A stretch of 26,003 nucleotides of DNA. Origin: JBFLVQ01 sp040758525 (GTDB lineage: Bacteria > Acidobacteriota > Blastocatellia > Chloracidobacteriales > JADJPF01). The notes under the pieces were generated by a model. The model searched no databases and was not told the origin of the DNA. It saw only the letters and a list, made by a program, of their open reading frames with translations. Below, in pieces: positions 7,281 through 16,164 of the stretch. A program made the translations under genes and the position numbers. Numbering within the stretch: position 1 is the first letter of the stretch; every line of letters starts with the position of its first letter. Location: the NCBI GenBank assembly GCA_040758525.1, contig JBFLVQ010000051.1, positions 1 to 26,003 on the forward strand, in the 5' to 3' direction.

Positions 7281-7408
7281 AATAAAAGAAAGTTAAGGTA
7301 AGTGCGGTTGATCAGCGTGGCAGTGATCGAGCAGATCAAAGGGGCAGTAGTGGAGTTGGCCTAGCAATATTGCTAAGGGTTTATCAGTCAGCAGGAATGG
7401 AGGCGTTT

Positions 7409-8407
7409 ATGTTTGGTATAGAGTTTATGAAGGCGGTGCCCACAACTTATGTGATGCATTACCGCAATGGTGTGATTAAGCGAGAGGGGGTAGGGCTCTC
7501 TTTTTTCTACTACGCACCAACATCTACGATTGTTACGATACCACTGGCCAGTGCTGATGTACCTTTTGTCTTCAACGAAGTCACATTAGATTTCCAGGCA
7601 GTCACCATACAGGGTCAAATGACCTATCGTATTGCCGATCCTAAACGGCTGGCAAGATTGCTAGATTTCTCTATCAGCCCTAATGGCAAATATCTCTCTG
7701 ATGATCCAGAAATACTGACACAGCGTCTTGTTCATACCACACAGATTCTTACTCGTGCAGTAATACAGCGTATGAAACTGAGTGAAGTATTAATCAGTTC
7801 TGATGCTATTGTCACCGCCGTACTGGCAGGATTAAAGAGTGCAGAATCGGTAGCATCCTTAGGTGTTGAGATTATGGAACTAGCGATCCTCTCTCTGAAG
7901 CCAACTCCAGAGATGTCACGTGCGCTTGAAGCTGAAGCACGTGAGGCGTTGCAACGTAAGGCTGATGAGGCGATCTACTCACGCCGTAATGCTGCTGTCG
8001 AGCAAGAGCGTATGATCAAAGAGAATGAGTTAAAGACTGAGATTGCGGTTGAAGAGAAGAAGCGTCAGATACGAGAGACCAAGATGGCTGCCGATATTGC
8101 TGTAGAAGAGCAGCGTGCAGATCTTATCGAGCGACGTGTAGAAAACGATCGCAAAGATGCTGATAGTCGCGCTTATGCTTTGGAAGTTACTCTTAATCCG
8201 CTACGCAATATGGATGCACGCACATTGATGGCAGTAGTAGCCAGCGGTGCTGATCCAAAACTAAGAATAGCATTAGCATTCCAAGAATTGGCAGAGAATG
8301 CTCAGAAGATTGGTGAACTGAATATCACTCCAGATCTACTCAGTTCGCTATTGGCACCCTCAGGAGATGATGGCCGTGTACGAAAAGATCGTCGTCGTGA
8401 CGCGTAA
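7409..8407 (+). CDS. SPFH (band 7/stomatin-prohibitin) domain protein
   Basis: The 332-residue protein has an SPFH domain over about residues 5-180 (FVFNEVTLDFQAVTIQGQMTY region through VEIMELAILSLKPTPEMSRALE). A long, charged coiled coil follows at about 180-270, rich in Ala, Glu, Lys and Arg, where stomatin-like proteins oligomerise, and a short alanine and leucine-rich C-terminal segment. SPFH proteins form membrane-associated scaffolds. No strong N-terminal membrane helix is seen, so attachment may be peripheral. I chose the ATG at 7409 because GGAGG lies five bases upstream; upstream starts at 7370 (TTG) and 7397 (ATG) are less well placed. Its 3' end overlaps the NAD-kinase-like gene, pointing to coupled translation and a shared function. 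Confidence 0.85.
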   Translation: MFGIEFMKAVPTTYVMHYRNGVIKREGVGLSFFYYAPTSTIVTIPLASADVPFVFNEVTLDFQAVTIQGQMTYRIADPKRLARLLDFSISPNGKYLSDDPEILTQRLVHTTQILTRAVIQRMKLSEVLISSDAIVTAVLAGLKSAESVASLGVEIMELAILSLKPTPEMSRALEAEAREALQRKADEAIYSRRNAAVEQERMIKENELKTEIAVEEKKRQIRETKMAADIAVEEQRADLIERRVENDRKDADSRAYALEVTLNPLRNMDARTLMAVVASGADPKLRIALAFQELAENAQKIGELNITPDLLSSLLAPSGDDGRVRKDRRRDA

Positions 8408-9296
8408 GACCCGATTAGCAGAGTTGATCGAACGGTTCAATAGCCGTGCTCAGGCAAAGTTCTATATAGAGCATGCAGGTGGTGATTTCAACGATTATGT
8501 ACAAGAAGATGACGCCTATCGTCGCACGATAACAGCACTACACCATTCGCTCAATCTAGGTTTAAAATTGCAGTTTATCGACCGCAGTTATTTACCGACT
8601 TTTCTCTTCACTGAGAAAGATCTTATTGTTACGGTTGGACAAGATGGACTAGTGGCTAACACTGCCAAATATGTTGCCAGTCAACCGATCGTAGCGATCA
8701 ATCCAGAACCTACGCGCTTTGATGGGATACTCTTACCATTCCAATGCCCACAGGCACAGACAGCAGTATCACGTGTCGTGCAAGGAAAAGCGCGTATGCG
8801 CACTGTTACATTAGCAGAAGCAAGTCTCAACGATGGACAGCGATTATTGGCTTTTAATGATCTATTTGTCGGTGCACGTACACATGTATCAGCACGCTAT
8901 CGGATCAAGTTTCGTAATCGCACTGAATCACAGTCCTCAAGTGGGATATTAATCTCGACAGGAGCAGGTTCAACTGGATGGCTCTCTTCAGTCTTTAAAA
9001 TGGTAGCTGGTGTTGCTGCTTTCACAGGTGGGAAGAGTGGTGAAGAGATACGACTAAAGTGGGAGGATAGTAGATTGATCTTTGTTGTGCGTGAACCTTT
9101 TGCAAGTAAATCCTCTTACACTGAGATGGTAGCAGGAATAGTATTGACAGATGAGGAGTTGATCTTGGAGTCATTTATGCCTTCTGGCGGAGTCATCTTC
9201 AGTGATGGTATCGAAGCCGATTATCTTGCCTTCAATTCTGGTACGGTAGCAAAGATACATACAGCTCGTGAGCAGGCTCGCCTAGTTGTGTCTTGA
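8367..9296 (+). CDS. NAD-kinase-like protein, coupled to SPFH gene
   Basis: The 309-residue protein has the NAD kinase / diacylglycerol-kinase-like fold signatures in order: VTVGQDGLVA (about 88-97) in place of the usual GGDGT loop, FND (163-165) in place of the NE/D motif, and STGAGSTGW (197-205), equivalent to the TPTGSTAY motif. It would phosphorylate NAD(H) or a related ligand. The GQDG variant and a divergent N-terminus make the real substrate uncertain. Start choice is open: ATG at 8367 or 8370 sits almost on the AGGAG (8362-8366), while GTG at 8376 has better spacing (nine bases). It overlaps the SPFH gene by 32-41 bases and is convergent with udk, five bases apart. Confidence 0.75.
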   Translation: MMAVYEKIVVVTRKTRLAELIERFNSRAQAKFYIEHAGGDFNDYVQEDDAYRRTITALHHSLNLGLKLQFIDRSYLPTFLFTEKDLIVTVGQDGLVANTAKYVASQPIVAINPEPTRFDGILLPFQCPQAQTAVSRVVQGKARMRTVTLAEASLNDGQRLLAFNDLFVGARTHVSARYRIKFRNRTESQSSSGILISTGAGSTGWLSSVFKMVAGVAAFTGGKSGEEIRLKWEDSRLIFVVREPFASKSSYTEMVAGIVLTDEELILESFMPSGGVIFSDGIEADYLAFNSGTVAKIHTAREQARLVVS

Positions 9297-9301
9297 TATC
9301 A

Positions 9302-9958
9302 TCAGGAGATCGGCTTGATCCTTTCGCTCGACTTTGTTAATGGGTTAGCAGGAATTTGTAGATGGCATTTTATCCAAGCAACAATTAGCTCGACAAAGAT
9401 ATGATCATGTTTTCCTTCTGGAACTATAATATCGGCATGGCGACGACTAGGCTCAACCAGTTCTAGATACATAGGTCGTACACTTGTTAAATATTGGTGT
9501 ACAACTGCCTCGGCAGTGCGGCCACGTTCACGTATATCTCGTTCTAGTCTACGTATAAAGCGTATATCTGAATCTGTATCAACAAAGACCTTAAGATCCA
9601 TTAGCTCACGTAGCGCCAACTCTGCAAAGATCAGTATGCCTTCGATAAGTACGATAGGACGTGCCTCTAGGCGTAAAAAGCGGCCTGTACGGGTATGGGT
9701 GGCGAAATCATAAATGGGTTGATCAACCGCCTTGCCTGCCAGTAATGACCGTGTATGCTCAACAAGTAATGGCAGGTCGAGTGCATCCAAGCGATCAAAA
9801 TTCTTCTGATGGCGCTGTTCGATAGAAATATGACTAAGATCCCTATAATAGACATCCTGTTGTAATAACACTACTAGATCTTGACCAACTGCATCGATGA
9901 TGTTACGTGCAATTGTTGTTTTGCCTGAACCTGTGCCTCCACATACACCAATAAGCAT
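9302..9958 (-). CDS. udk: Uridine kinase
   Basis: It phosphorylates uridine and cytidine to UMP and CMP in pyrimidine salvage, in the cytoplasm. The 218-residue length fits the family. Walker A is GGTGSGKT (7-14). QQDVYYRD (about 38-45) and the NFDRLDALD segment follow, then the substrate-binding YDFATHTRTG and LIEGILIF, the Walker B-like strand. The lid region is RLERDIRERGR. The C-terminal 15-20 residues are not conserved. The start at 9958 has only a weak AGAGAAGAG upstream. It stands alone on the minus strand, with no pyrimidine gene beside it. Confidence 0.93.
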   Translation of the reverse strand: MLIGVCGGTGSGKTTIARNIIDAVGQDLVVLLQQDVYYRDLSHISIEQRHQKNFDRLDALDLPLLVEHTRSLLAGKAVDQPIYDFATHTRTGRFLRLEARPIVLIEGILIFAELALRELMDLKVFVDTDSDIRFIRRLERDIRERGRTAEAVVHQYLTSVRPMYLELVEPSRRHADIIVPEGKHDHIFVELIVAWIKCHLQIPANPLTKSSERIKPIS

Positions 9959-10059
9959 TTGATAGATATCTCTTCTCTATAAAAATTAGCCGCTGAGATT
10001 AATCATTGCGGTCTGTAGTAGCAATACCGATATTGCACTAGACAGTTTTAGCAATCAGA

Positions 10060-10569
10060 TCACTTTTTGCTCGCTTCCTTGCACGCTAGTATAAACTCAG
10101 CCGGCTTCATTGTAAAAGCAACACCATTGCGCCGATAGAAAGGATGTACTCTTTCTATTTGAGATAGTTTGTTAGAAACAATTAAGAAAGTAGGATAACC
10201 CATCACTCCATACTGATTGGAAATGGCGCGCTCTTTTTGACCGGCTTCAGGATTGATTTTAATCTTAATAACATTCTTCATATAGTCCTGCACCTCTGTA
10301 GTAGTAAGCAGAGAGCTGCTAAACCTACGACAGTAACCACACCAGTCAGTATAAAAATAGAGTGCTATTGGTTTGCCAGTATTGCGATGTTGTTCTACGG
10401 CTTTTGTGTAGCCGTCGGCGCCGACCAGCCAGTCCACCGACACATTATCATTTTTCACTTTACTATTAGCAATATTCTTAATATTGGTCTTCTTATCATT
10501 TTTGGCCTCGATAACAACTGCCAGATTTAAACAGACGAGCAAAAGTATTACCAATAAACCTTTTTTCAT
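10060..10569 (-). CDS. Secreted thioredoxin-fold protein (CGYC)
   Basis: The 169-residue thioredoxin-like protein begins with a signal peptide (MKKGLLVILLLVCLNLAVVIEA) and a Lys/Asn-rich linker. The thioredoxin fold follows: ALYFYTDWCGYCRRF with active-site cysteines C77 and C80, and a cis-proline loop at GYPTFLI. It probably reduces or isomerises disulphides in the periplasm. The partner is unknown. The ATG at 10569 is preferred because AGGAG (10578-10582) lies eight bases upstream; a longer frame from 10617 would hide the signal peptide behind 16 residues. A six-base hairpin, GCAATA with TATTGC (10021-10036), lies downstream without a T-run. The gene is divergent from maeB. Confidence 0.85.
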   Translation of the reverse strand: MKKGLLVILLLVCLNLAVVIEAKNDKKTNIKNIANSKVKNDNVSVDWLVGADGYTKAVEQHRNTGKPIALYFYTDWCGYCRRFSSSLLTTTEVQDYMKNVIKIKINPEAGQKERAISNQYGVMGYPTFLIVSNKLSQIERVHPFYRRNGVAFTMKPAEFILACKEASKK

Positions 10570-10607
10570 TCTTAGATCTCCTGGTAAATTATGATATGGT
10601 AAACAAC

Positions 10608-10616
10608 ATTTTAGCA
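10608..10616 (-). promoter_or_regulatory. Extended -10 (TGCTAAAAT) for the thioredoxin-like gene
   Basis: On the minus strand TGCTAAAAT fits an extended -10 (TGn before the hexamer), 38 bases before the chosen start. No good -35 is seen at the right distance. It lies back to back with the maeB promoter. Confidence 0.35.
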
Positions 10617-10650
10617 TAATAGGCAGTAGATTCGTTTTTCAATCCTTCTC

Positions 10651-10659
10651 TGCTATAAT
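10651..10659 (+). promoter_or_regulatory. Extended -10 promoter of maeB (TGCTATAAT)
   Basis: TGC followed by a consensus TATAAT (10654-10659) is a strong extended -10, 38 bases before the maeB ATG. The -35 region (TTCGTT at 10631-10636) is poor, as is usual when the extension is present. The same nine-base sequence recurs upstream of the PP2C gene. Confidence 0.6.
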
Positions 10660-10697
10660 TTCCGCCACATTTCTACAACTGCTAAAGATGAGGACAC

Positions 10698-12995
10698 ATG
10701 GTAAGAAAACAGGATGCACTCGATTATCATAGTCAGGGCCGTAAAGGCAAGATCGAAGTGGTGCCAACCAAGCCCTGCCTTACACAACGCGACCTATCGC
10801 TCGCCTATACACCAGGAGTAGCCGAACCCTGCTTAGAGATCGCACAAGATCCCGATTCGGTCTATAGCTATACTGCCAAAGGGAATCTGGTAGCGGTAAT
10901 CACCAACGGTACGGCCGTGCTGGGCTTAGGTAATATTGGAGCACTTGCCGGCAAGCCTGTGATGGAAGGTAAAGCTGTGCTCTTCAAGCGCTTTGCTGAC
11001 ATAGATGTATTCGATATCGAACTCAATAGCCAAGATCTTGATGAGATCGTACGTACCGTGAAACTACTTGAGCCCACCTTTGGTGGTATTAATCTAGAAG
11101 ACATCAAAGCGCCAGAATGCTTCTATATAGAAAAGCGCCTTAATGAAGAATTGAGCATTCCTGTCTTCCATGATGATCAGCACGGTACCGCGATCATCTC
11201 AGGTGCTGCCTTGCTTAACGCAGTGGAATTGGTAGATAAATATGTTGAGGATGTACGTGTAGTCTTTTCTGGTGCTGGCGCTGCGGCAATGGGTTGCGCC
11301 AATCTATATATGAGACTAGGGATACGTCCTGAAAACATTATCCTATGCGATAGTCATGGTGTGCTCTATAAAGGGCGTGACCAGGCTATGAATGAGTTCA
11401 AAGAGCGATTTGCTGCTAATACTTCGGCACGCACCCTGGCAGAAGCATTGGAGGGTGCTGATGTCTTAATAGGTCTCTCTGTTAAAGGCATGGTAAATCC
11501 AGCCATGTTACAGCGGATGAATAGACGTCCGATCATTTTCGCTATGGCGAATCCAGATCCAGAGATCACTTATGAAGAGGCATTGGACGCCCGCCCAGAC
11601 TGTATTATGAGTACAGGACGCTCAGACTATCCTAATCAGGTCAATAATGTGCTTGGTTTCCCATTTATCTTTCGTGGCGCTTTGGATGTACGAGCACGCT
11701 GTATTAATGAAGAGATGATGATTGGCGCGGTACGCGCCCTTGCCGCCCTTGCCAAAGAGGATGTACCAGATTCTGTTGCCAAGGCTTACGGCCTCTCACA
11801 TCTGAAGTTTGGGCGTGATTACATCATCCCTAAGCCATTTGACTATCGTGTACTGATCTGGGCCGCCTCAGCCGTGGCAGAAGCGGCCATGCGTAGTGGT
11901 GTAGCACGTATTAATATCGATCTAGAAGAATACCGTGAACGACTGGAAAGCCGTTTGGGTAAGTCACGTGAGGTGATGCGGCTGATGATCAATAAGGCGC
12001 GCCGCGAGCCTAAACGGATCGTCTTTCCTGAGGGCTACAATGACCGTATTCTGCGTGCAGCACAGTTACTTGTTGATGAGAAGATCGCTCGTCCTATCCT
12101 AGTAGGTAAACCAGAAGTGATCAATGAAGTGGCAAAAGAGTTGGGTGTAGACCTAGAGGGTATAGAGTTTGCCCACCATACCACTTTGCCGCGTCTACGT
12201 GAGTATGTAGATGAGCTTTACCAATTGCGTAATCGTAAAGGAATGACACGTAGCGAGGCGCTTGATTGGCTACAAAATGCTAATGTCTTTGGCTCTATGA
12301 TGGTACATATGGGTGATGCCGATGCGCTTATCTCTGGGGTAACACAACATTATCCTGATACGATCCGACCCGCATTGCAAATACTCAACATACAACCAGG
12401 GTTAGCGCGTGTCTCGGGAATGTATATGATGATCATTAATAATCGAGTCTATTTCTTTGCCGATACAACTGTGAATATTGAACCAACGGCAGAAGAGTTA
12501 GCCGAGATTGCGATCTGTGCTGCCCAGACTGCGCGCCGCTTTGGTATACAACCTCGTCTTGCAATGCTCTCCTTTTCAAACTTTGGCAGTACCCGCCATC
12601 CCTTTGTTACCAAGATGCAGAAAGCAACCGCAATAGTAAAAGAGAAGCAGCCAGACCTAATGATTGATGGCGAAATGATGGCCGATACCGCCATCGTTCC
12701 TGAGCTGCTTGCCGAAGAGTATCCCTTCTCCACCCTCAAAGGTGGTGCCAATGTGCTGATCTTCCCTGATCTACAAGCTGCCAATATCGCTTATAAATTG
12801 ATGCAACGAATGGGTCGGGCGGAAGCGATTGGGCCAATCTTAATGGGTATCAGTAAGCCTGTGCATGTACTACAGCGTGGCGCTGAAGTAAAGGATATCG
12901 TCAATATGGCCGCAATCGCTGTGGTCGATGCACAAGAGAGCAAACAGAAAGAACTAGTAGCACTAACCGCACAACAGGTAGAAAAAGTATGTTAA
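10698..12995 (+). CDS. maeB: Malic enzyme with C-terminal phosphotransacetylase domain
   Basis: The enzyme oxidatively decarboxylates malate to pyruvate, probably with NADP+, feeding NADPH and C3 units to biosynthesis. At 765 residues it matches the long MaeB type. The N-terminal malic enzyme part covers about 1-390: SLAYTPGVAEPC with the catalytic tyrosine (Y37), GKAVLFKRFADIDVFD, INLEDIKAPECF and FHDDQHGTA for metal binding, and nucleotide-binding GAGAAAMGC. The C-terminal part (about 425-765) resembles phosphate acetyltransferase (RIVFPEGYNDRILRAA, GGANVLIFPDLQAANIAYKL). In characterised MaeB enzymes this domain lacks PTA activity and acts in acetyl-CoA regulation and oligomerisation. The 3' end overlaps the amidase gene by seven bases. 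Confidence 0.95.
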   Translation: MVRKQDALDYHSQGRKGKIEVVPTKPCLTQRDLSLAYTPGVAEPCLEIAQDPDSVYSYTAKGNLVAVITNGTAVLGLGNIGALAGKPVMEGKAVLFKRFADIDVFDIELNSQDLDEIVRTVKLLEPTFGGINLEDIKAPECFYIEKRLNEELSIPVFHDDQHGTAIISGAALLNAVELVDKYVEDVRVVFSGAGAAAMGCANLYMRLGIRPENIILCDSHGVLYKGRDQAMNEFKERFAANTSARTLAEALEGADVLIGLSVKGMVNPAMLQRMNRRPIIFAMANPDPEITYEEALDARPDCIMSTGRSDYPNQVNNVLGFPFIFRGALDVRARCINEEMMIGAVRALAALAKEDVPDSVAKAYGLSHLKFGRDYIIPKPFDYRVLIWAASAVAEAAMRSGVARINIDLEEYRERLESRLGKSREVMRLMINKARREPKRIVFPEGYNDRILRAAQLLVDEKIARPILVGKPEVINEVAKELGVDLEGIEFAHHTTLPRLREYVDELYQLRNRKGMTRSEALDWLQNANVFGSMMVHMGDADALISGVTQHYPDTIRPALQILNIQPGLARVSGMYMMIINNRVYFFADTTVNIEPTAEELAEIAICAAQTARRFGIQPRLAMLSFSNFGSTRHPFVTKMQKATAIVKEKQPDLMIDGEMMADTAIVPELLAEEYPFSTLKGGANVLIFPDLQAANIAYKLMQRMGRAEAIGPILMGISKPVHVLQRGAEVKDIVNMAAIAVVDAQESKQKELVALTAQQVEKVC

Positions 12996-13792
12996 TGGCA
13001 GCAGCAATACAGATGACTTCGACTGATGATGTAGCAGGTAATCTTGTACGTGCTGAGAAGTTGATCTGCTGGGCAGTACGTCATGGCGCCAAACTGATCT
13101 CACTACCAGAAAACTTTGCTTACATGCGCTCAGAGAATGAGGAGGTAATCTATCACCAAAGAGTTGGTGGTGAATTGACAGACTGGCTCGCTGAGTTGGC
13201 TCGTCGCTTTGAGATCTACCTACTAGGAGGAAGCTTCCCAGAAGAGCAGGATGCTGGAAAGGTCTATAACACCAGCCTACTTATTGATCCAATTGGCAAA
13301 GTGTGTGCACATTACCGTAAGATACACCTCTTTGATGCAACTCTTGCAGATGGCACTATGCTGGCTGAATCACGCTATGTCGCGCCCGGCAATGAGTTGG
13401 CAATAGCCGATATCAATAGTCATAAAGTCGGTTTGACGATCTGCTATGACTTACGATTTCCAGAACTCTACCGCCGTCTTACTCTTATGGGTGCAGAACT
13501 AATTTTTGTTCCCTCCGCTTTTACAGTACCAACGGGACGCGACCATTGGGAGGCACTATTGCGTGCAAGGGCAATCGAGAATCAGGTCTATATCATTGCC
13601 CCTGCGCAATTCGGCCAACATAATCCCAAACGTGCTAGTTATGGTCGTGCAATGATTATAGATCCTTGGGGAACAGTGTTAGCGAAAGCACCCGATCGAG
13701 AATGTGTAGTGCTGGCTGAGATAGATTTCGATCATCTTGCCCGTGTGCGTAGCTTGATGCCTTGCCGCCAACATATTCGATTACCGATCTGA
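12989..13792 (+). CDS. Nitrilase-superfamily amidase (Nit1/omega-amidase type)
   Basis: This carbon-nitrogen hydrolase of 267 residues has the catalytic triad: Glu in SLPENF, Lys in YRKIHLFD, and Cys in TICYDLRFPELYR. The Nit-type features PSAFTVPTGRDHWE and RARAIENQ are also present. The closest family type is the bacterial and eukaryotic Nit1 group, which hydrolyses deaminated glutathione, a metabolite-repair reaction. Omega-amidase activity on 2-oxo-acid amides is the alternative. It begins within the last codons of maeB (ATG at 12989, or the in-frame ATG at 12995), so translation is probably coupled. The ribosome site is weak, which fits coupling. A functional link with malic enzyme is not obvious. 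Confidence 0.88.
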   Translation: MLMAAAIQMTSTDDVAGNLVRAEKLICWAVRHGAKLISLPENFAYMRSENEEVIYHQRVGGELTDWLAELARRFEIYLLGGSFPEEQDAGKVYNTSLLIDPIGKVCAHYRKIHLFDATLADGTMLAESRYVAPGNELAIADINSHKVGLTICYDLRFPELYRRLTLMGAELIFVPSAFTVPTGRDHWEALLRARAIENQVYIIAPAQFGQHNPKRASYGRAMIIDPWGTVLAKAPDRECVVLAEIDFDHLARVRSLMPCRQHIRLPI

Positions 13793-13797
13793 TATCG

Positions 13798-15174
13798 TTA
13801 TGAGTGGCGAACCATAGTAACAAACTTCTCGCCTAGGATCTCGCTAAAACGCTCATAGGTTGAGCGGGAAACTCGCAGTACTGCGTTAGTCTCATCTTCA
13901 CACCAGATCGTAGCATTGCGAGGCGCATTGTTAAGCATACCTAGACTGGCAGTACAGAACTGTCGCTTTACACGCACTTGGTCTAGCCCAGCCTGAATCT
14001 CTTCATCGGATCGAGTATCAGTAGTGGGAACAATAAAGGCGACAATCTCTCGTCTACCATCAGGATTCTTCACTTCAATCCGGTAGCGACCAGAAATAAG
14101 CCAATAATGGCCATCTTCAGGCGGGTCGTCCTGCACAACCAGTGTATCTCCCTTGCGATAAAGTATGTATTCTCCGTACTCGCCCAGTGTCGCAAGTGTC
14201 TGTCGTTGCTGTTCGCTCTCAGCAAAATGATCAACAGCAGCAGTCTTCACCAGATCCTGAAAATTGGCAGGGCGCACTTCCCTTTTAGGCTTTGGTTGGG
14301 CCTCTTGTTCTGGATCAAATCGGGATATTACAAACATTGAATCAGTTATGGTACGCATTTTCTGCAGAGGTTTCAGACACTCACCCTCTAGCTTAGCCAG
14401 CACTACCGTGATATTGTCCTCACCACCACGCCTTTTCGCCTCTTCAACAAGTTGCTGTGCAGCATCGGAAAGCTGCGACTGACTACGCACAATCTCATAG
14501 AGTTCGGCGGCTTTTAGTTTTCCATGCAAGCCATCACTACACAGTAAGAGAATATCACCGCTCGCGAGTGGCAATGAAGTAACAGCAATCTGTAAAAATT
14601 CTTGACTGCCTACTGATTGAAGTAACACATTCTTATGGTGACTAATCTCAGCGATCTCAGGTGTAATGGCGCCAGAATCGAGTAGCACCTGTACGACTGT
14701 CTGATCGGTAGTCAGTTGCTTGATACGTTCGCCACGCAATAGGTAGGCACGCGAGTCACCCACTTCAGCAATGTAGGCCGATCCACGCTCAATAAAGGCT
14801 ACCGTGACAGTCGCGCCCATTGCCCGCAATATCGGATCTAGCAACTTCTTTTCCCAAACAACGCGGTTGGCGGCCTCAATAGCAGCCTCTAAACGACTTT
14901 GTGGAGAGAGCCGTTTGGAGAGACGGGGTATCTCACTTTTGATTGTACGTACCGTTAACCTACTGGCCACCTCCCCGCCTTCAGTACCGCCCATACCATC
15001 TGAAACCATCAACAATAGATGGTTATCCTCAACAGGATTACGCAAGCTAGTATTGCTAACAAGCTTTTGGCCCGTATCAGGATTGGCAATAAAGAAGGTA
15101 TCTTCATTGTTCTTACGTACTAGACCAGGATCGGTAATCCCCACAACGGTCGTTATAACGATATTATTAGACAT
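13798..15174 (-). CDS. PP2C-type Ser/Thr phosphatase with C-terminal cyclic-nucleotide-binding-like domain
   Basis: Residues 1-264 are a PPM/PP2C phosphatase: RKNNEDTFF (20-28), SDGMGG (58-63), GDSRAYLLRG (139-148), CSDGLHG (212-218) and GGEDNIT (250-256). The metal-binding aspartates are in place at D25, D59, D214 and D253. After a linker of about 50 residues, the last 140 or so residues read like a cNMP-binding beta-barrel: GEYILYRKGDTLV, then WLISGRYRIEVK, then a C-terminal helix. No strict phosphate-binding cassette is seen, so it may bind something else or act as a docking module. The ATG at 15174 has AGGAG six bases upstream. No kinase is nearby. It would reverse Ser/Thr phosphorylation in the cytoplasm. 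Confidence 0.87.
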   Translation of the reverse strand: MSNNIVITTVVGITDPGLVRKNNEDTFFIANPDTGQKLVSNTSLRNPVEDNHLLLMVSDGMGGTEGGEVASRLTVRTIKSEIPRLSKRLSPQSRLEAAIEAANRVVWEKKLLDPILRAMGATVTVAFIERGSAYIAEVGDSRAYLLRGERIKQLTTDQTVVQVLLDSGAITPEIAEISHHKNVLLQSVGSQEFLQIAVTSLPLASGDILLLCSDGLHGKLKAAELYEIVRSQSQLSDAAQQLVEEAKRRGGEDNITVVLAKLEGECLKPLQKMRTITDSMFVISRFDPEQEAQPKPKREVRPANFQDLVKTAAVDHFAESEQQRQTLATLGEYGEYILYRKGDTLVVQDDPPEDGHYWLISGRYRIEVKNPDGRREIVAFIVPTTDTRSDEEIQAGLDQVRVKRQFCTASLGMLNNAPRNATIWCEDETNAVLRVSRSTYERFSEILGEKFVTMVRHS

Positions 15175-15220
15175 TAATCTCCTCGCAAAAGCGGGCTCAT
15201 ACTACTCTCACTGCCTGGCT

Positions 15221-15229
15221 ATTATAGCA
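15221..15229 (-). promoter_or_regulatory. Extended -10 promoter of the PP2C gene (TGCTATAAT)
   Basis: On the minus strand TGCTATAAT gives an extended -10, 46 bases before the phosphatase start. It sits in the loop of an imperfect inverted repeat, GCCTG at 15213-15217 with CAGGC at 15234-15238, which could be an operator. It is identical to the maeB -10. Confidence 0.55.
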
Positions 15230-15276
15230 TTGGCAGGCGTTTAAATGGGTATATAGAGAGAATAGGTAAGAGAAAA

Positions 15277-16164
15277 TTATTCTGCCAACCAATCATGTGG
15301 CTGAAAACAGGCCCAAGCGGCCGCCTCTGGTGTGTCTGGGGGGGGCTGATAGTCATACTCCCAGCGCGCCAGGGTAGGCAGTGACATTAAGATCGACTCG
15401 GCACGCCCTTTTGTCTCCAAGCCAAAAAGCGTTCCACGATCATAGACTAGGTTAAATTCTACATATCGACCCCGGCGTATTAGCTGAAAACGACGCTCGC
15501 GCTCGCCATAAGGCAGTTCACGTCTTCGCTCAACAATAGGAAGATAGGCTGGTAAAAAAGTTTCTCCAACATCTGTGACAAAAGCAAAAAGCTTCTCCAG
15601 ATCACCCTCAAGATAATCGAAGAAGATCCCCCCTACACCTCTCATTTCATTACGATGACGGATTGTAAAGTATTCATCACACCATTTCTTAAAACGTGGG
15701 TAATAACTGGTGTCATGACGATCACAGGCGGTTTTGAAGCTACGATGGAAATGTACAATATCTTCCTTAAAAGGGTAGTAAGGGGTGAGATCAGCACCGC
15801 CCCCAAACCAACTCGACTCTCCTCTCTCCAAATAACGGAAATTGGCATGTACAGTCGGCACATAAGGGTTATGAGGATGTAGCACAAGTGAAATACCAGT
15901 AGCATAGAACTGCCCCCCAGCGCCTGCTTCTATACGCTTACCAAGGGTTTCTGGCATCTCCCCATACACAGTTGAGAAATTAACACCAGCTTTCTCGAAG
16001 ACTTTTCCTTCAACCATTATGCGGCTACGACCACCACCACCGCCAGAGCGCTGCCATTCATCCTCACGAAATATACCAGTGCCATCTAGTGTGGTAAGCG
16101 CAGCACAGATACGGTCTTGTAATGCAGCAAAAAACTCCCCTGCTCGCTCTTTAATCAAGCCCAT
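15277..16164 (-). CDS. hemF: Oxygen-dependent coproporphyrinogen III oxidase
   Basis: HemF converts coproporphyrinogen III to protoporphyrinogen IX in haem synthesis and needs O2. The length of 295 residues is close to the E. coli enzyme. Conserved blocks run in order: GGGGRSRIMVEGKVFEKAG, VNFSTVYGEMP, ATGISLVLHPHNPYVPTVH, WFGGGADLTPYYPF, and RRGRYVEFNLVYDRGT. The start at 16164 has GGAG about eight bases upstream. No other haem gene is in the window. It implies aerobic or microaerobic growth. Confidence 0.96.
   Translation of the reverse strand: MGLIKERAGEFFAALQDRICAALTTLDGTGIFREDEWQRSGGGGGRSRIMVEGKVFEKAGVNFSTVYGEMPETLGKRIEAGAGGQFYATGISLVLHPHNPYVPTVHANFRYLERGESSWFGGGADLTPYYPFKEDIVHFHRSFKTACDRHDTSYYPRFKKWCDEYFTIRHRNEMRGVGGIFFDYLEGDLEKLFAFVTDVGETFLPAYLPIVERRRELPYGERERRFQLIRRGRYVEFNLVYDRGTLFGLETKGRAESILMSLPTLARWEYDYQPPPDTPEAAAWACFQPHDWLAE

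Noticed and set aside
10237..10530. 97-codon plus-strand frame across the thioredoxin-like gene
   Set aside because: Antisense shadow; the minus-strand gene has a CGYC motif and signal peptide.
14804..15244. 146-codon plus-strand frame antisense to the PP2C gene
   Set aside because: The minus-strand frame carries all PP2C motifs and a promoter; this frame resembles no protein.
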